Positions 1 through 7,931 of a DNA stretch of 64,000 nucleotides are shown piece after piece. How positions within the stretch are numbered: position 1 is the first letter of the stretch; every line of letters starts with the position of its first letter. Source of the stretch: Brevundimonas sp. UBA6550 (GTDB lineage: Bacteria; Pseudomonadota; Alphaproteobacteria; Caulobacterales; Caulobacteraceae); NCBI RefSeq assembly GCF_002434505.1, contig NZ_DJKE01000008.1, positions 361,300-425,299 on the forward strand, written 5' to 3'. The position numbers and the translations under genes were made by a program. The notes below the pieces were generated by a model. The model worked only from the letters and a program-made list of their open reading frames with translations, did no database searches and was not told where the DNA came from.

Positions 1-2
1 CG

Positions 3-1061
3 CATCTGCAGGTTCTGCCCAACGGGCGGGGCTTGGACGCCGTGCGGTTCGAGACCGAGCGGCTGATGCTGGGCGCCACGGTGTGCTTCTGGCTGGCGGT
101 CGCGGCCGGCGCCGCCGTGGCGGTGGGGCTGATGACCGGCGATGGGCCGTTCGGGGTGTGGACGGCGGTGCTGTTCGTGCCCGCCTATCTGTTGCAGCAA
201 TATGTGAGGTTGACTCTGTTCAGCCGAGGCGAACCGGCCGCGGCGACGGTCCAGACGGGCGCGGTGCTGGCGGTCGCGGCGGCGTTTCTGGCGCTGGGAG
301 CCACGGTTTTTCGGCCCTTGCAGGCCGAACATGTGCTGGCCCTGATGGGCGCGGCCTATGCGGTCGTGGGGCTGGTCGGGTTGGCGCGGGCCAGCAGGGG
401 GTTGTGGGCCGGGCTGATCAGCGCCTTGCCCGGCTATGTCGCGTATGGCCGGCAATCCGGCTGGCTGTTCCTGGGGGTGTCGAGCACCGAAGTTCTGGCG
501 CGGTTCTATGTGTTCGCCGCAGGCGCCGCCTACGGGCCGGGCGTTCTGGCGGCCCTGTCGTTCAGCCAGACGTTTCTGCGGCCCGTTCCCCTGCTGGCCT
601 CGTCCTGGAGCATGGCGGCGAGAAGCGATCTGGTGGCGCGGCGCGAGGCCGACGACTGGCGCGGCTATGTTCGGCTCTTGACGATGTCGGGCATGGCGGG
701 CGCGGCCTTCGCCCTGATCTGGGCGGGCTTGGTCTGGGCGGCCTGGCCCATGATCACCGGCCTGGCGTTCGACGGCAAATACGCCGACGCCCGCTGGATG
801 TTGCCGCTGTGGGGGCTCAGCGTGGCGTTCGGCTTCGTCCAGGTGGTGGTCAGCACGGGCCTGCAGATCCTGAAGGCGTTCAAGGCCCTGGCCATCGCCA
901 ACGCCTCGGCCTCGGCCGTCGCGGCGGTCGGGGTCCTGTGGGGCATCGGCCGGCTGGGACCGGCCGGCGCGATCCTGGGTACGGCGGCGGGACAGGCGCT
1001 GGAGGCGGCGGCCATGCTGGCGGTACTGATCGTGTTGATCCCGCGTCTCAGGCGCGGATGA
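3..1061 (+). CDS. Polysaccharide flippase (Wzx-like), 5' truncated by window edge
   Basis: Integral membrane protein of the oligosaccharide/lipopolysaccharide flippase type, expected to move undecaprenyl-linked sugar repeat units across the inner membrane. The reading frame is open from the first bases of the window and the TTG at 33 has no convincing ribosome site, so the N-terminal half lies outside. The visible 352 residues are almost entirely hydrophobic helices separated by short basic loops, as in the C-terminal half of Wzx proteins. It converges on the polymerase-type gene on the other strand with a 14-base overlap. The family call rests on membrane topology and on the polysaccharide genes next to it; no catalytic motif is expected in this family. 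Confidence 0.7.
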   Translation, partial: HLQVLPNGRGLDAVRFETERLMLGATVCFWLAVAAGAAVAVGLMTGDGPFGVWTAVLFVPAYLLQQYVRLTLFSRGEPAAATVQTGAVLAVAAAFLALGATVFRPLQAEHVLALMGAAYAVVGLVGLARASRGLWAGLISALPGYVAYGRQSGWLFLGVSSTEVLARFYVFAAGAAYGPGVLAALSFSQTFLRPVPLLASSWSMAARSDLVARREADDWRGYVRLLTMSGMAGAAFALIWAGLVWAAWPMITGLAFDGKYADARWMLPLWGLSVAFGFVQVVVSTGLQILKAFKALAIANASASAVAAVGVLWGIGRLGPAGAILGTAAGQALEAAAMLAVLIVLIPRLRRG

Positions 1062-2391
1062 AGCGCCGCTCAATCTCCACCCCCAGCAGCAACAGCACCG
1101 TGCCGAAGATGGAGTTGGCGGTGAAATAGCTGCTTTCCATGAAGTTGTGGCCGAACACCATCAGCGGAAAGACCCCCAGCAGAATGGCGGCGCCAAGTCG
1201 TCCACGATCGCCGCCCACGGCGTCGCGGATCAGGATCAGCCCGCCGAAAATCCAGCGCATGAGAACGACGACGGCCCCCGTCAGACCGATCAGGCCGGTC
1301 GTGACCGCCAGGTCCAGGAAGCCGTTGTGGGCTTCGTTGGTGTAGGCGTCGGGCTGGGCGAACCAGGCGTCGGTCTGCAGGCTGGGTTGGACGGTCGGGT
1401 CGATGTCCCAGAACGAGCCGAAACCCCAGCCCTGGATCGGCCGCTTGACGAACTCGTCCCAGACGAAGGCCCAGACTTCGGTGCGTTGGGTGAAAGTGAT
1501 GCCGGCGAAGGGCGCCCAGGGATCGGCGCCGACTACGAGGCAGTAGGCCAGCCAGCCGAAGGCGACGCCCGCCACCATGAGGGCGACGACGGCGATCAGA
1601 CCCCACCGCACCATACGGCGCTGAGCCATCAGGGAAACAATGACCGGCGTTGCGCAGGCCAGGGCGGCGAACAGACCCATGCTGGTCTTGGACAGGCTGG
1701 CGACCAGCAGCACCAGGGCCAGGACGGTGACGCCCCACCAGAAGGCGCCCCCCCGCCAGTCGATCCGTGACCAGGCGTAGGTTCCGCAGACGAAACCGGC
1801 CAGCAGCATGACGGCGCCCAGGGTGTTCTTGTGGGAATGGATGGCGGCCAGACCCAGCGGCGTCATCGACACGCCGGGAGCCGCGATCCAGGACAGGATG
1901 TCGACGCCGACCAGCACCGCGCACCCTGTCGCCATCGCCAGATGCAATCGCCGACTGTCGCCCATACCGACCGCTATGGCGACGCAGATCAACAGATTGA
2001 TGGCATAGAGGATCAGCCGGCGCGTGGAGACGGCGGGGTCCAGGGCCCAGCGGGTCGTCAGGGCGAACCAGGCGAACAGGACCAGAAGCGGCAGCAGCTT
2101 CAACATCATGGCCGGCAGGGCCTGACGACGGAACCACAGCAGCGGCGCCGAAAGGCCGAACAGCCCGAGCCAGACGAGCCGGTTCACCGGCGACGCCTCT
2201 GCCCCGCCGGTCAGGGGATCGACGAGGATTTCGTGCTGATAGGGATTGGGGCCGATGCAGATATAGAGCAGCATCAGGACCAGCACTGCGCCGGCCCACA
2301 GGGCGATGAGGCGGTCGACCTGCACGCCGCGTCGGCGCGCGTCCTGATCCAGACGCCCCTGCCAATCCTGAAGGCGAGCGGTGTCAGTCAC
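1048..2391 (-). CDS. O-antigen ligase/polymerase (Wzy/WaaL-like) membrane protein
   Basis: Multi-span membrane protein with about ten to twelve helices and a large periplasmic loop in the second half, including an RTEVW/WGFGSFW stretch and an EAHNGFLDL stretch. The His in that last stretch matches the conserved H-N-x-[FY]-L region of the O-antigen ligase family (PF04932). It should join or polymerise lipid-linked glycans on the periplasmic face. I chose the GTG at 2391, which overlaps the stop of the upstream glycosyltransferase as GTGACTGA and suggests translational coupling. A TTG at 2427 would add 12 residues but lacks a ribosome site. Ligase and polymerase cannot be told apart from sequence alone. 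Confidence 0.75.
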   Translation of the reverse strand: MTDTARLQDWQGRLDQDARRRGVQVDRLIALWAGAVLVLMLLYICIGPNPYQHEILVDPLTGGAEASPVNRLVWLGLFGLSAPLLWFRRQALPAMMLKLLPLLVLFAWFALTTRWALDPAVSTRRLILYAINLLICVAIAVGMGDSRRLHLAMATGCAVLVGVDILSWIAAPGVSMTPLGLAAIHSHKNTLGAVMLLAGFVCGTYAWSRIDWRGGAFWWGVTVLALVLLVASLSKTSMGLFAALACATPVIVSLMAQRRMVRWGLIAVVALMVAGVAFGWLAYCLVVGADPWAPFAGITFTQRTEVWAFVWDEFVKRPIQGWGFGSFWDIDPTVQPSLQTDAWFAQPDAYTNEAHNGFLDLAVTTGLIGLTGAVVVLMRWIFGGLILIRDAVGGDRGRLGAAILLGVFPLMVFGHNFMESSYFTANSIFGTVLLLLGVEIERRFIRA

Positions 2392-3184
2392 GCGCACTGG
2401 GGGACTTGAGCCGCAGGCGGAAGGCAAGGGAATCGATCAGACCGAGGCCCAGCCCATAGAGGCCGCGCACCAGATAGCGGCGCCACAAACGACCCGGCTC
2501 GCGCAGCAAACGATAAAGCCAGACCAGTCCGCGATCCTCCATCCACTGGGGCGCGGGCGGGGTGCGGCCGATCAGGGTGGTGATCGAACTGCCGATGCAC
2601 AGGCCAAGGCCCGTCGATCGCTCGTCTTCGATGACGCGCAGACACAGCTTTTCCGACTGGGGCGGCCCCATGGCGATGAAGACGAAGCGGGCAGGGTGGG
2701 CGACGACGAATTCCACCGCCGTCTGAACCGCTGCAGCATCGTGGATGAAACCCATCGGCGGATTGTGGTGGGCGACGCGCGTCAAGCCGAACTGACGGAC
2801 CAGGTCGGCGATGACCGAAGCGTCTCCGCCGATGATGGTGATGGGGTCGGCGGGGGCGATCACGGTCTTGAACAATCGCTCGACCACATGGGAGCCGGGT
2901 GCGAAGCCCAGGTCGACGCCGCCGATGGCGGCGGCCTTGCGCAACACGCGGCTATCATTGGTGCTGAGCCAGGCGCGGGCGCTGATGCGGTCGAACGCCG
3001 CGTCCTTGCGGCGCAGCCAAGCGTGTTCGGCGTTCGGCGTGATCAGGATGTCGAAGGGCAGGTCTGCCGGACGCGCCGCCAACGCCGCCACCGTCTGGTC
3101 CGTCGTCATCGGATGGAACCGCAGGCCGGCGAAGCGCAACTCGGGCTGCGGCTGAAGACGGCTGGTGGGCGACAGGCTGTTCAT
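2384..3184 (-). CDS. WecG/TagA/CpsF family glycosyltransferase
   Basis: Cytoplasmic, membrane-associated glycosyltransferase of the GT26 family, which adds a second sugar to an undecaprenyl-pyrophosphate-linked sugar. The 266-residue protein shows the family hallmarks: TPNAEH near residue 50, a STNDSR segment, an IIGG stretch around the middle, an MGPPQSEK-like element and a conserved IGSS. Family members are usually 240-270 residues. It is the first gene of a two-gene minus-strand unit with the polymerase-like gene and diverges from the sugar transferase at 3282, so initiating and second transferases flank one promoter region. The donor sugar is unknown; the Caulobacter holdfast protein HfsJ belongs to this family, but orthology is not shown here. 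Confidence 0.85.
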   Translation of the reverse strand: MNSLSPTSRLQPQPELRFAGLRFHPMTTDQTVAALAARPADLPFDILITPNAEHAWLRRKDAAFDRISARAWLSTNDSRVLRKAAAIGGVDLGFAPGSHVVERLFKTVIAPADPITIIGGDASVIADLVRQFGLTRVAHHNPPMGFIHDAAAVQTAVEFVVAHPARFVFIAMGPPQSEKLCLRVIEDERSTGLGLCIGSSITTLIGRTPPAPQWMEDRGLVWLYRLLREPGRLWRRYLVRGLYGLGLGLIDSLAFRLRLKSPSARD

Positions 3185-3281
3185 GATGCGACCGTTCTGC
3201 GTTGCGCCGGAGCAAACTGCAATTCGCTTGCCGCGTTAACGGCGACGCGCGGCTTGGCGTGGTTCTTGATATAGGGGCGGC

Positions 3282-3956
3282 ATGAGCGACGCCGCCTTGC
3301 CATTGTCGAACGAAAAACCCGCCCTGCCGCGTCTGGCGGGCGGACGCGACGTGCGCCTGGGACTGGCGTTGAAGCGGCTGATGGATATCGGGATTTCCGT
3401 CGTCCTGCTGGTCGCGCTGTCGCCGTTGCTGCTGGCCATCGCCGTCCTGGTCAAGGCCACGTCGCCGGGACCGGCGCTTTATGGCGTGGACTGGGTGGGG
3501 CAGGGCGGCCGCCGTTTTCGAGGCTACAAGTTCCGAACCATGGGGATCGACGCCGACCGCCAGGAAGAGGCGCTGCAATCCCAGAACGAGATGCGTGGCC
3601 CGGCCTTCAAGATGGAGAACGACCCCCGCATCACCCCGCTTGGGCGTGTGCTGCGGCGCTATAGCTTGGACGAGTTCCCGCAGTTATGGAGCGTGCTGAA
3701 GGGTGACCTGAGCCTGGTCGGGCCGCGCCCGCCGCGCGTGCATGAATATGAGCGCTTCACCCCGTTCCAGATGAGCAAGATGGCGGTCAAGCCCGGGATC
3801 ACCTGTCTGTGGCAGGTCGAGGGGCGCCATCGGATCAACGACTTCGACGAATGGGTGCGGCTGGATATCCGCTATATCGAGACCTGGTCGCTGGGTCTGG
3901 ATGTCTGGATCCTGATCCGCACGGCCGGGGTGGTGCTGCGGGGGACCGGCGCATGA
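3282..3956 (+). CDS. Polyprenyl-phosphate sugar-1-phosphate transferase (bacterial sugar transferase)
   Basis: Initiating enzyme of glycan assembly. It transfers a sugar 1-phosphate from a nucleotide sugar to undecaprenyl phosphate at the inner membrane. The 224-residue protein is the short PF02397 form: one membrane segment at about residues 35-58, then the catalytic domain with KFRTM (83-87), a SLDEFPQLW motif, SLVGPRPP, and a C-terminal PGITCLWQVEGR segment. It lacks the extra N-terminal membrane domain of WbaP-like relatives. The stop overlaps the start of the next glycosyltransferase (ATGA). Which sugar is transferred cannot be read from the sequence. Confidence 0.9.
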   Translation: MSDAALPLSNEKPALPRLAGGRDVRLGLALKRLMDIGISVVLLVALSPLLLAIAVLVKATSPGPALYGVDWVGQGGRRFRGYKFRTMGIDADRQEEALQSQNEMRGPAFKMENDPRITPLGRVLRRYSLDEFPQLWSVLKGDLSLVGPRPPRVHEYERFTPFQMSKMAVKPGITCLWQVEGRHRINDFDEWVRLDIRYIETWSLGLDVWILIRTAGVVLRGTGA

Positions 3957-4903
3957 GCGTGGACATCAGCGTCGTCATCCTGAGCTATGACCGGGTGCAT
4001 CTGCTGGAGCGTACGCTGCGCGGCTGCGTGGTTCAGGGTGGCGACTGGGGCGGATTCGAGATCATCGTCGTCGACAACCACCCCGATCAACTGGCGCGGG
4101 GGTTGGTCGAGCGGCTGACGGTCGAGACGGGCGTGGCCATGACCTATCTGGCCGATCCGCGCCGCAACATCTCCATTGTTCGCAACAAGGGGATCGCCGC
4201 CGCGCAAGGCCGCTACGTCGCCTTCATCGACGACGACGAAGAGCCGCAGACCGGCTGGCTGGCGGCCCTGACGGCCTGTCTGGATCGCACCGGCGCCGAT
4301 GCGGCCTTCGGTCCCAAACTGCCTGAGTTCGAGGGCGGACGCGCGCCGGATTGGGACCCGGAAGGGTGGCGCTATACCCTCGATTTCCAGATGCTGGCGG
4401 ACGAGCAAATCCATATGTTCGGACGGCTGCGCAAGCGTGGCAAGGGATTGGGCAGCGGCAACGCGGCCTTCCGGGTCGCGACGTGTCTGGAGGGGTCAGA
4501 GCCGTTCAGCGTCGCATTCGGCGACGCCAACGGCGAGGACACGCAGTTGCTCTTTCGCCTGGCGATGGCGGGGCGCCGCTTCGTCTGGTGCCCCGACGCC
4601 GTGGTGCGGGAGTTCATCGAGACCAGCCGCGCGCGGCCGGACTATATGATCACGCGCATGAAGCGCGGCTCGCAGCATTATGCCGTGTGCCGGATCGACA
4701 CGAGCGACAACAAACCTCTGACCACGGCCAAGGTAGCCCTGCTCGGTCTGGCGCAGACGACGGTCCACGCCGGCCTCTATGTGGTGACGGGCGAGTTTTT
4801 GGACCGCAAGCATCGCTACGATCACCGGATCGGCATGGCCAAGGGCCTGGGCAAGCTGACCTGGCGCGCGCCCATCGGCTTCATCGCGGAGACGTCGGCG
4901 TGA
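3953..4903 (+). CDS. Family 2 glycosyltransferase, first of a tandem pair
   Basis: Cytoplasmic GT-A fold glycosyltransferase of 316 residues. It has the nucleotide-binding start DISVVILSYDR, VVDNHP at 39-44 and the metal-binding FIDDDEE at 91-97. A GNAAF/GEDTQLLFRL region follows, as in GT2 acceptor-side motifs. The ATG at 3953 overlaps the preceding stop by four bases, so the pair is probably coupled; an ATG at 3809 is in frame but lies inside the previous gene. It is a clear paralogue of the gene at 4900: both end in a GKLTW-x2-P-[IV]-GFI-x-ETS tail. It probably extends the repeat unit started by the upstream transferase. Confidence 0.88.
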   Translation: MSVDISVVILSYDRVHLLERTLRGCVVQGGDWGGFEIIVVDNHPDQLARGLVERLTVETGVAMTYLADPRRNISIVRNKGIAAAQGRYVAFIDDDEEPQTGWLAALTACLDRTGADAAFGPKLPEFEGGRAPDWDPEGWRYTLDFQMLADEQIHMFGRLRKRGKGLGSGNAAFRVATCLEGSEPFSVAFGDANGEDTQLLFRLAMAGRRFVWCPDAVVREFIETSRARPDYMITRMKRGSQHYAVCRIDTSDNKPLTTAKVALLGLAQTTVHAGLYVVTGEFLDRKHRYDHRIGMAKGLGKLTWRAPIGFIAETSA

Positions 4904-5862
4904 GCCAGGCGGCGCCCGACCTGACGCTGGCCATACTGACCTATGATCGGCCCAAGGGGCTGGAGGCGACGCTGCGGTCGTGTCTGGCGCAGACGAACAG
5001 CCTGGGTCTGGCGATGGAAATCGTCGTGGTGGACAACCATCCGGCCGGGGCAGGGGAGAAGGTGGTCGCGGCGCTGGCCCCCGGTTCACCCTGGCCGATC
5101 CGCTACGTTTCGGACCTGACGCGCAACATGGCCGCTCTGCGCAATCGCGGCTTCAGGGAGGCGCGCGGGCGCTGGCTGGCGGTCATCGACGACGACGAGA
5201 CAGCCGATCCCGACTGGACCGACGCCCTGGTCGGCGCGCTGAAGGCCACGGACGCCGACATCGCCGTGGGCCCCCGTTTCGCCGTGTTCGAGGACGGCGC
5301 GCCGCCGGCCTATGATCCGCAGGGTCGCCAGTTCGTGCGAGATCTAGGTCTGGCCGATCTGGCGGAAATCGAATTGACCGGACCGTCCGGGCGACCACGC
5401 TATGGCCTGGGCACCGGCAATTCCATCTTCGATATGAAGCGGTGTTTTCCTGACGGCCAGGCCGCCATGCGCGAGGCCTTCGGCGATGCGGGGGGCGAGG
5501 ACGCCGAACTGTTCGTGCGGCTGCATCGTCAGGGGCGGCGCATCGTCTGGGCGGCCCGCGCGCGCGTCACCGAAATGGTGTTCCGAAATCGGACGGCGAT
5601 CCCCTATCGGCTGATCCGCACCCGTCGCGAAACGCAACACTACGTCTCGATCTACGTCGATGGGGCGCGGCGTCCGGCGCTGGCGCGGACGGAATTATTC
5701 GTCAAAGGGTTAATCCAGACGGCCGTCGGCGGCGTCTTGTCTTGGCTGACGCTGGAGCGCGGCTCGACCTCTCGCCTCAGGTGGCGACTGCTGACCCAGC
5801 ATGGATTGGGCAAGCTGACGTGGCGCCGGCCAGTCGGTTTCATCGACGAGACGAGCGGCTGA
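4900..5862 (+). CDS. Family 2 glycosyltransferase, second of a tandem pair
   Basis: A 320-residue GT2 protein that opens with LTLAILTYDRPKG, then VVDNHP (43-48), a VIDDDE metal-binding motif near residue 100, and GEDAELFVRL. It starts with GTG at 4900, overlapping the stop of its paralogue (GTGA). The shared architecture and shared C-terminal tail mean the two arose by tandem duplication and diverged, presumably to add different sugars or form different linkages. It is the last gene before a 121-base gap that holds an inverted repeat. No signal peptide or membrane anchor is visible. Confidence 0.87.
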   Translation: MSQAAPDLTLAILTYDRPKGLEATLRSCLAQTNSLGLAMEIVVVDNHPAGAGEKVVAALAPGSPWPIRYVSDLTRNMAALRNRGFREARGRWLAVIDDDETADPDWTDALVGALKATDADIAVGPRFAVFEDGAPPAYDPQGRQFVRDLGLADLAEIELTGPSGRPRYGLGTGNSIFDMKRCFPDGQAAMREAFGDAGGEDAELFVRLHRQGRRIVWAARARVTEMVFRNRTAIPYRLIRTRRETQHYVSIYVDGARRPALARTELFVKGLIQTAVGGVLSWLTLERGSTSRLRWRLLTQHGLGKLTWRRPVGFIDETSG

Positions 5863-5875
5863 CGACCATGGCGAG

Positions 5876-5896
5876 CCTTAACCTTTTACGTTAAGG
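5876..5896. repeat. Small inverted repeat in front of the heptose operon
   Basis: Perfect 7-base arms CCTTAAC and GTTAAGG separated by seven bases, 14 bases after the glycosyltransferase stop and 88 bases before the transaldolase start. It could be an operator or a weak stem-loop. No T-run follows, so it is not a standard terminator. Confidence 0.4.
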
Positions 5897-5983
5897 CGGC
5901 GTCGTTTGACGGCCGATACAGTCGGCCTACGGCACGCATCTTGGACGATGCAGGGCCGAACCGTTTTCCGAAGGATTCCCCCC

Positions 5984-6739
5984 ATGCTGACCCAGGTCGA
6001 TCGCCCCATCGTCTCGAAGGCCGCGCCGATGCCGTCCATCGAGGGGCTGAAGCTGTTCGGAGATGGGGCCAGTCTGGCCGACTTCTCGCGCCTTCATGCG
6101 CAGGGGATGGTGACGGGCTTCACGACCAATCCGACCCTGATGTTCAAGGCGGGCGTCAAGGATTACGCCCAGTTCGCCGGGCAACTGATCGCGCTGATCC
6201 CCGACATGCCGTTGTCGTTCGAGGTCTTTTCCGACGATTTCGTCGAGATGGAGCGACAAGCCCGCCTGATCGCCAGCTGGGGCGACAATGTCTATGTGAA
6301 GATCCCGATCACCAACACGAAGGGCCAGTCCAGCCTGCCGATGGCCAAGGCTCTGGCCGCTGACGGCGTGAAGCTCAACATCACCGCCATGCTGACGCTG
6401 GAACAGGTGGCCGAGGCCATCGAAATCCTTGCCGACGACACCCCCGCCATCCTATCGGTCTTCGCCGGGCGGATCGCCGACACAGGCGTCGATCCCGTTC
6501 CTGTCATGCGGGCCGCCGTGGCCATGGCAGCACGCAAGCCGCTGGCCGAAGTATTGTGGGCCTCGACCCGCGAAGTGCTGAACGTCTTCCAGGCGGCCGA
6601 ATGCGGTTGCCACATCATCACCGCCACGCCGGACATCCTCAAGAAACTGGATATGGCGGGCAAGGACCTGGACGCCCTGTCGCTGGACACCGTGGCCATG
6701 TTCCGCGCCGATGCGGTGGCGGCGGGATTCACCCTGTAG
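5984..6739 (+). CDS. Transaldolase-family protein
   Basis: Predicted class I aldolase of the transaldolase/fructose-6-phosphate aldolase family, 251 residues, longer than the ~215-residue short type. Seen: FGDGAS near the start, a TNPTL motif in the GFTTNPTLMF segment, a YVKIPIT strand with the Schiff-base lysine, and ILSVFAGRIADTG. The start is ATG 5984 with AAGGA at 5971-5975; a further-upstream in-frame ATG lacks a ribosome site. It is the first gene of a run of six in which every later junction is tight. Because the next genes look like heptose-phosphate processing enzymes, it may supply sedoheptulose 7-phosphate to them. That link is inference; a general metabolic role is possible. Confidence 0.85.
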   Translation: MLTQVDRPIVSKAAPMPSIEGLKLFGDGASLADFSRLHAQGMVTGFTTNPTLMFKAGVKDYAQFAGQLIALIPDMPLSFEVFSDDFVEMERQARLIASWGDNVYVKIPITNTKGQSSLPMAKALAADGVKLNITAMLTLEQVAEAIEILADDTPAILSVFAGRIADTGVDPVPVMRAAVAMAARKPLAEVLWASTREVLNVFQAAECGCHIITATPDILKKLDMAGKDLDALSLDTVAMFRADAVAAGFTL

Positions 6740-6741
6740 TC

Positions 6742-7299
6742 ATGCCCGGTCGGCCCGCCATTTTCCTGGACCGCGACGGCGTTCTGAACGACGTGGTGTG
6801 GCGCGACGGCAAGCCGGCGTCCCCGCGCACCGTGGATGAGCTGCGGATTGCGGACGGGGCGGCCGAGGCCGTGCGGGCGCTGATGGAGGCGGGCTATCTG
6901 ACCTTCGTCGTCACCAATCAGCCCGACGTGCGACGCGGCAAGATGAGCGCCGAGGCGCTGGACGCCATCCACGCCGCCCTGGTCCAGTCCGTGCCGGTGG
7001 ACGAGGTGCGGGCCTGTCTGCACGACAACGCCGACCTGTGCGATTGCCGCAAGCCCAAGGCCGGAATGCTGCTGGACCTGGCCGCACGCTGGGACATCGA
7101 TCTGGCCGACAGCTGGATGGTTGGGGACATGGACCGCGACATCGCCTGCGGCCGCGCCGCCGGCGCGCGAACCGTACTGCTGACGCGACCCTACAACAGC
7201 CAGGCCGGGGCCGATGTGGTCGCCGCCGATCTTCGCCAGGCCGTGGCCTGGATTCTTCAAACCACGCCGGTCGAGCCGGCGCCCGCCTTTCAGGACTGA
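6742..7299 (+). CDS. gmhB: HAD-IIIA phosphatase, GmhB-like (heptose bisphosphate phosphatase)
   Basis: Cytoplasmic phosphatase of the histidinol-phosphatase/GmhB branch, which removes a phosphate from D-glycero-D-manno-heptose 1,7-bisphosphate in the canonical pathway. The 185 residues contain FLDRDGVLN with the nucleophile D10 and the acid D12, VVTNQP, the CxH...CxC zinc-binding loop (CLHDNADLCDC), RKPKAGML and MVGDMDRDI. The zinc loop is shorter than in E. coli GmhB. It begins two bases after the transaldolase stop. With a SIS isomerase, GHMP kinases and a nucleotidyltransferase downstream, a role in GDP-heptose rather than ADP-heptose synthesis is likely but not proven. Confidence 0.82.
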   Translation: MPGRPAIFLDRDGVLNDVVWRDGKPASPRTVDELRIADGAAEAVRALMEAGYLTFVVTNQPDVRRGKMSAEALDAIHAALVQSVPVDEVRACLHDNADLCDCRKPKAGMLLDLAARWDIDLADSWMVGDMDRDIACGRAAGARTVLLTRPYNSQAGADVVAADLRQAVAWILQTTPVEPAPAFQD

Positions 7300-7305
7300 A
7301 ACCCC

Positions 7306-7920
7306 ATGTTCGTCGATCATTTCTTCGCCGCCGCCGAAAAGGCCATGGCCGCCATCGACCGCAACGCCGTCGAAGCCATGGCCCAGCGCCTTGCCGAGGT
7401 GCGCGAGCGCGGCGGACGCCTGTTCCTGATCGGCGTCGGCGGCAGCGCGGGCCACGCCAGCCACGCCACAAACGATTTCCGCAAAATCTGCGGCTTCGAG
7501 GCCTACTGCCCGACCGACAATGTCTCGGAACTGACGGCCCGCATCAATGACGAGGGCTGGGAAGGCACCCTGTCGACCTGGCTGGAGACTAGCCGCCTGA
7601 AGCCCGAAGACGGCCTGCTGATCTTCTCGGTCGGCGGCGGCAGCATCGAACCGCCGGTCAGCGCCAACATCGTGCGCGCGATCCAGCTGGCCAAGACGCG
7701 CGGCGCCATGGTCACGGGGATCGTCGGGCGCAACGGCGGCTATACGGCCCAGGTCGCCGACGCCTGTGTCATCGTGCCGACGGTCGATCCGCAACTGATC
7801 ACGCCGCTGGTCGAGGGTCTGGCCGCCGTGGTCTGGCACCTGCTGGTGTCCCATCCGGCCCTGGCGCTGCACAAGGGCCACTGGGAGCAGATCGCACCCG
7901 TCGCCGCGCCGGTCGTTTGA
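7306..7920 (+). CDS. SIS-domain sugar-phosphate isomerase, GmhA-like
   Basis: 204-residue single-SIS-domain protein. In the GmhA family this fold converts sedoheptulose 7-phosphate to D-glycero-D-manno-heptose 7-phosphate. The sugar-phosphate loop GVGGSAGHASHATNDF, a LLIFSVGGGSIEPPVS segment and the C-terminal VVWHLLVSHPAL helix are visible. The spacing to the HAD gene is six bases and the stop sits on the start region of the first kinase. Sequence details differ from E. coli GmhA, for example the PTDNVSELTARINDEGWE stretch, so the substrate may not be exactly the classical one. Confidence 0.78.
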   Translation: MFVDHFFAAAEKAMAAIDRNAVEAMAQRLAEVRERGGRLFLIGVGGSAGHASHATNDFRKICGFEAYCPTDNVSELTARINDEGWEGTLSTWLETSRLKPEDGLLIFSVGGGSIEPPVSANIVRAIQLAKTRGAMVTGIVGRNGGYTAQVADACVIVPTVDPQLITPLVEGLAAVVWHLLVSHPALALHKGHWEQIAPVAAPVV

Positions 7921-7931
7921 GCCGTCGCCCG

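Noticed and set aside
5878..5894. CtrA-binding site (TTAA-N7-TTAA)
   Set aside because: The two TTAA cores are nine bases apart, not seven, so the consensus is not met.
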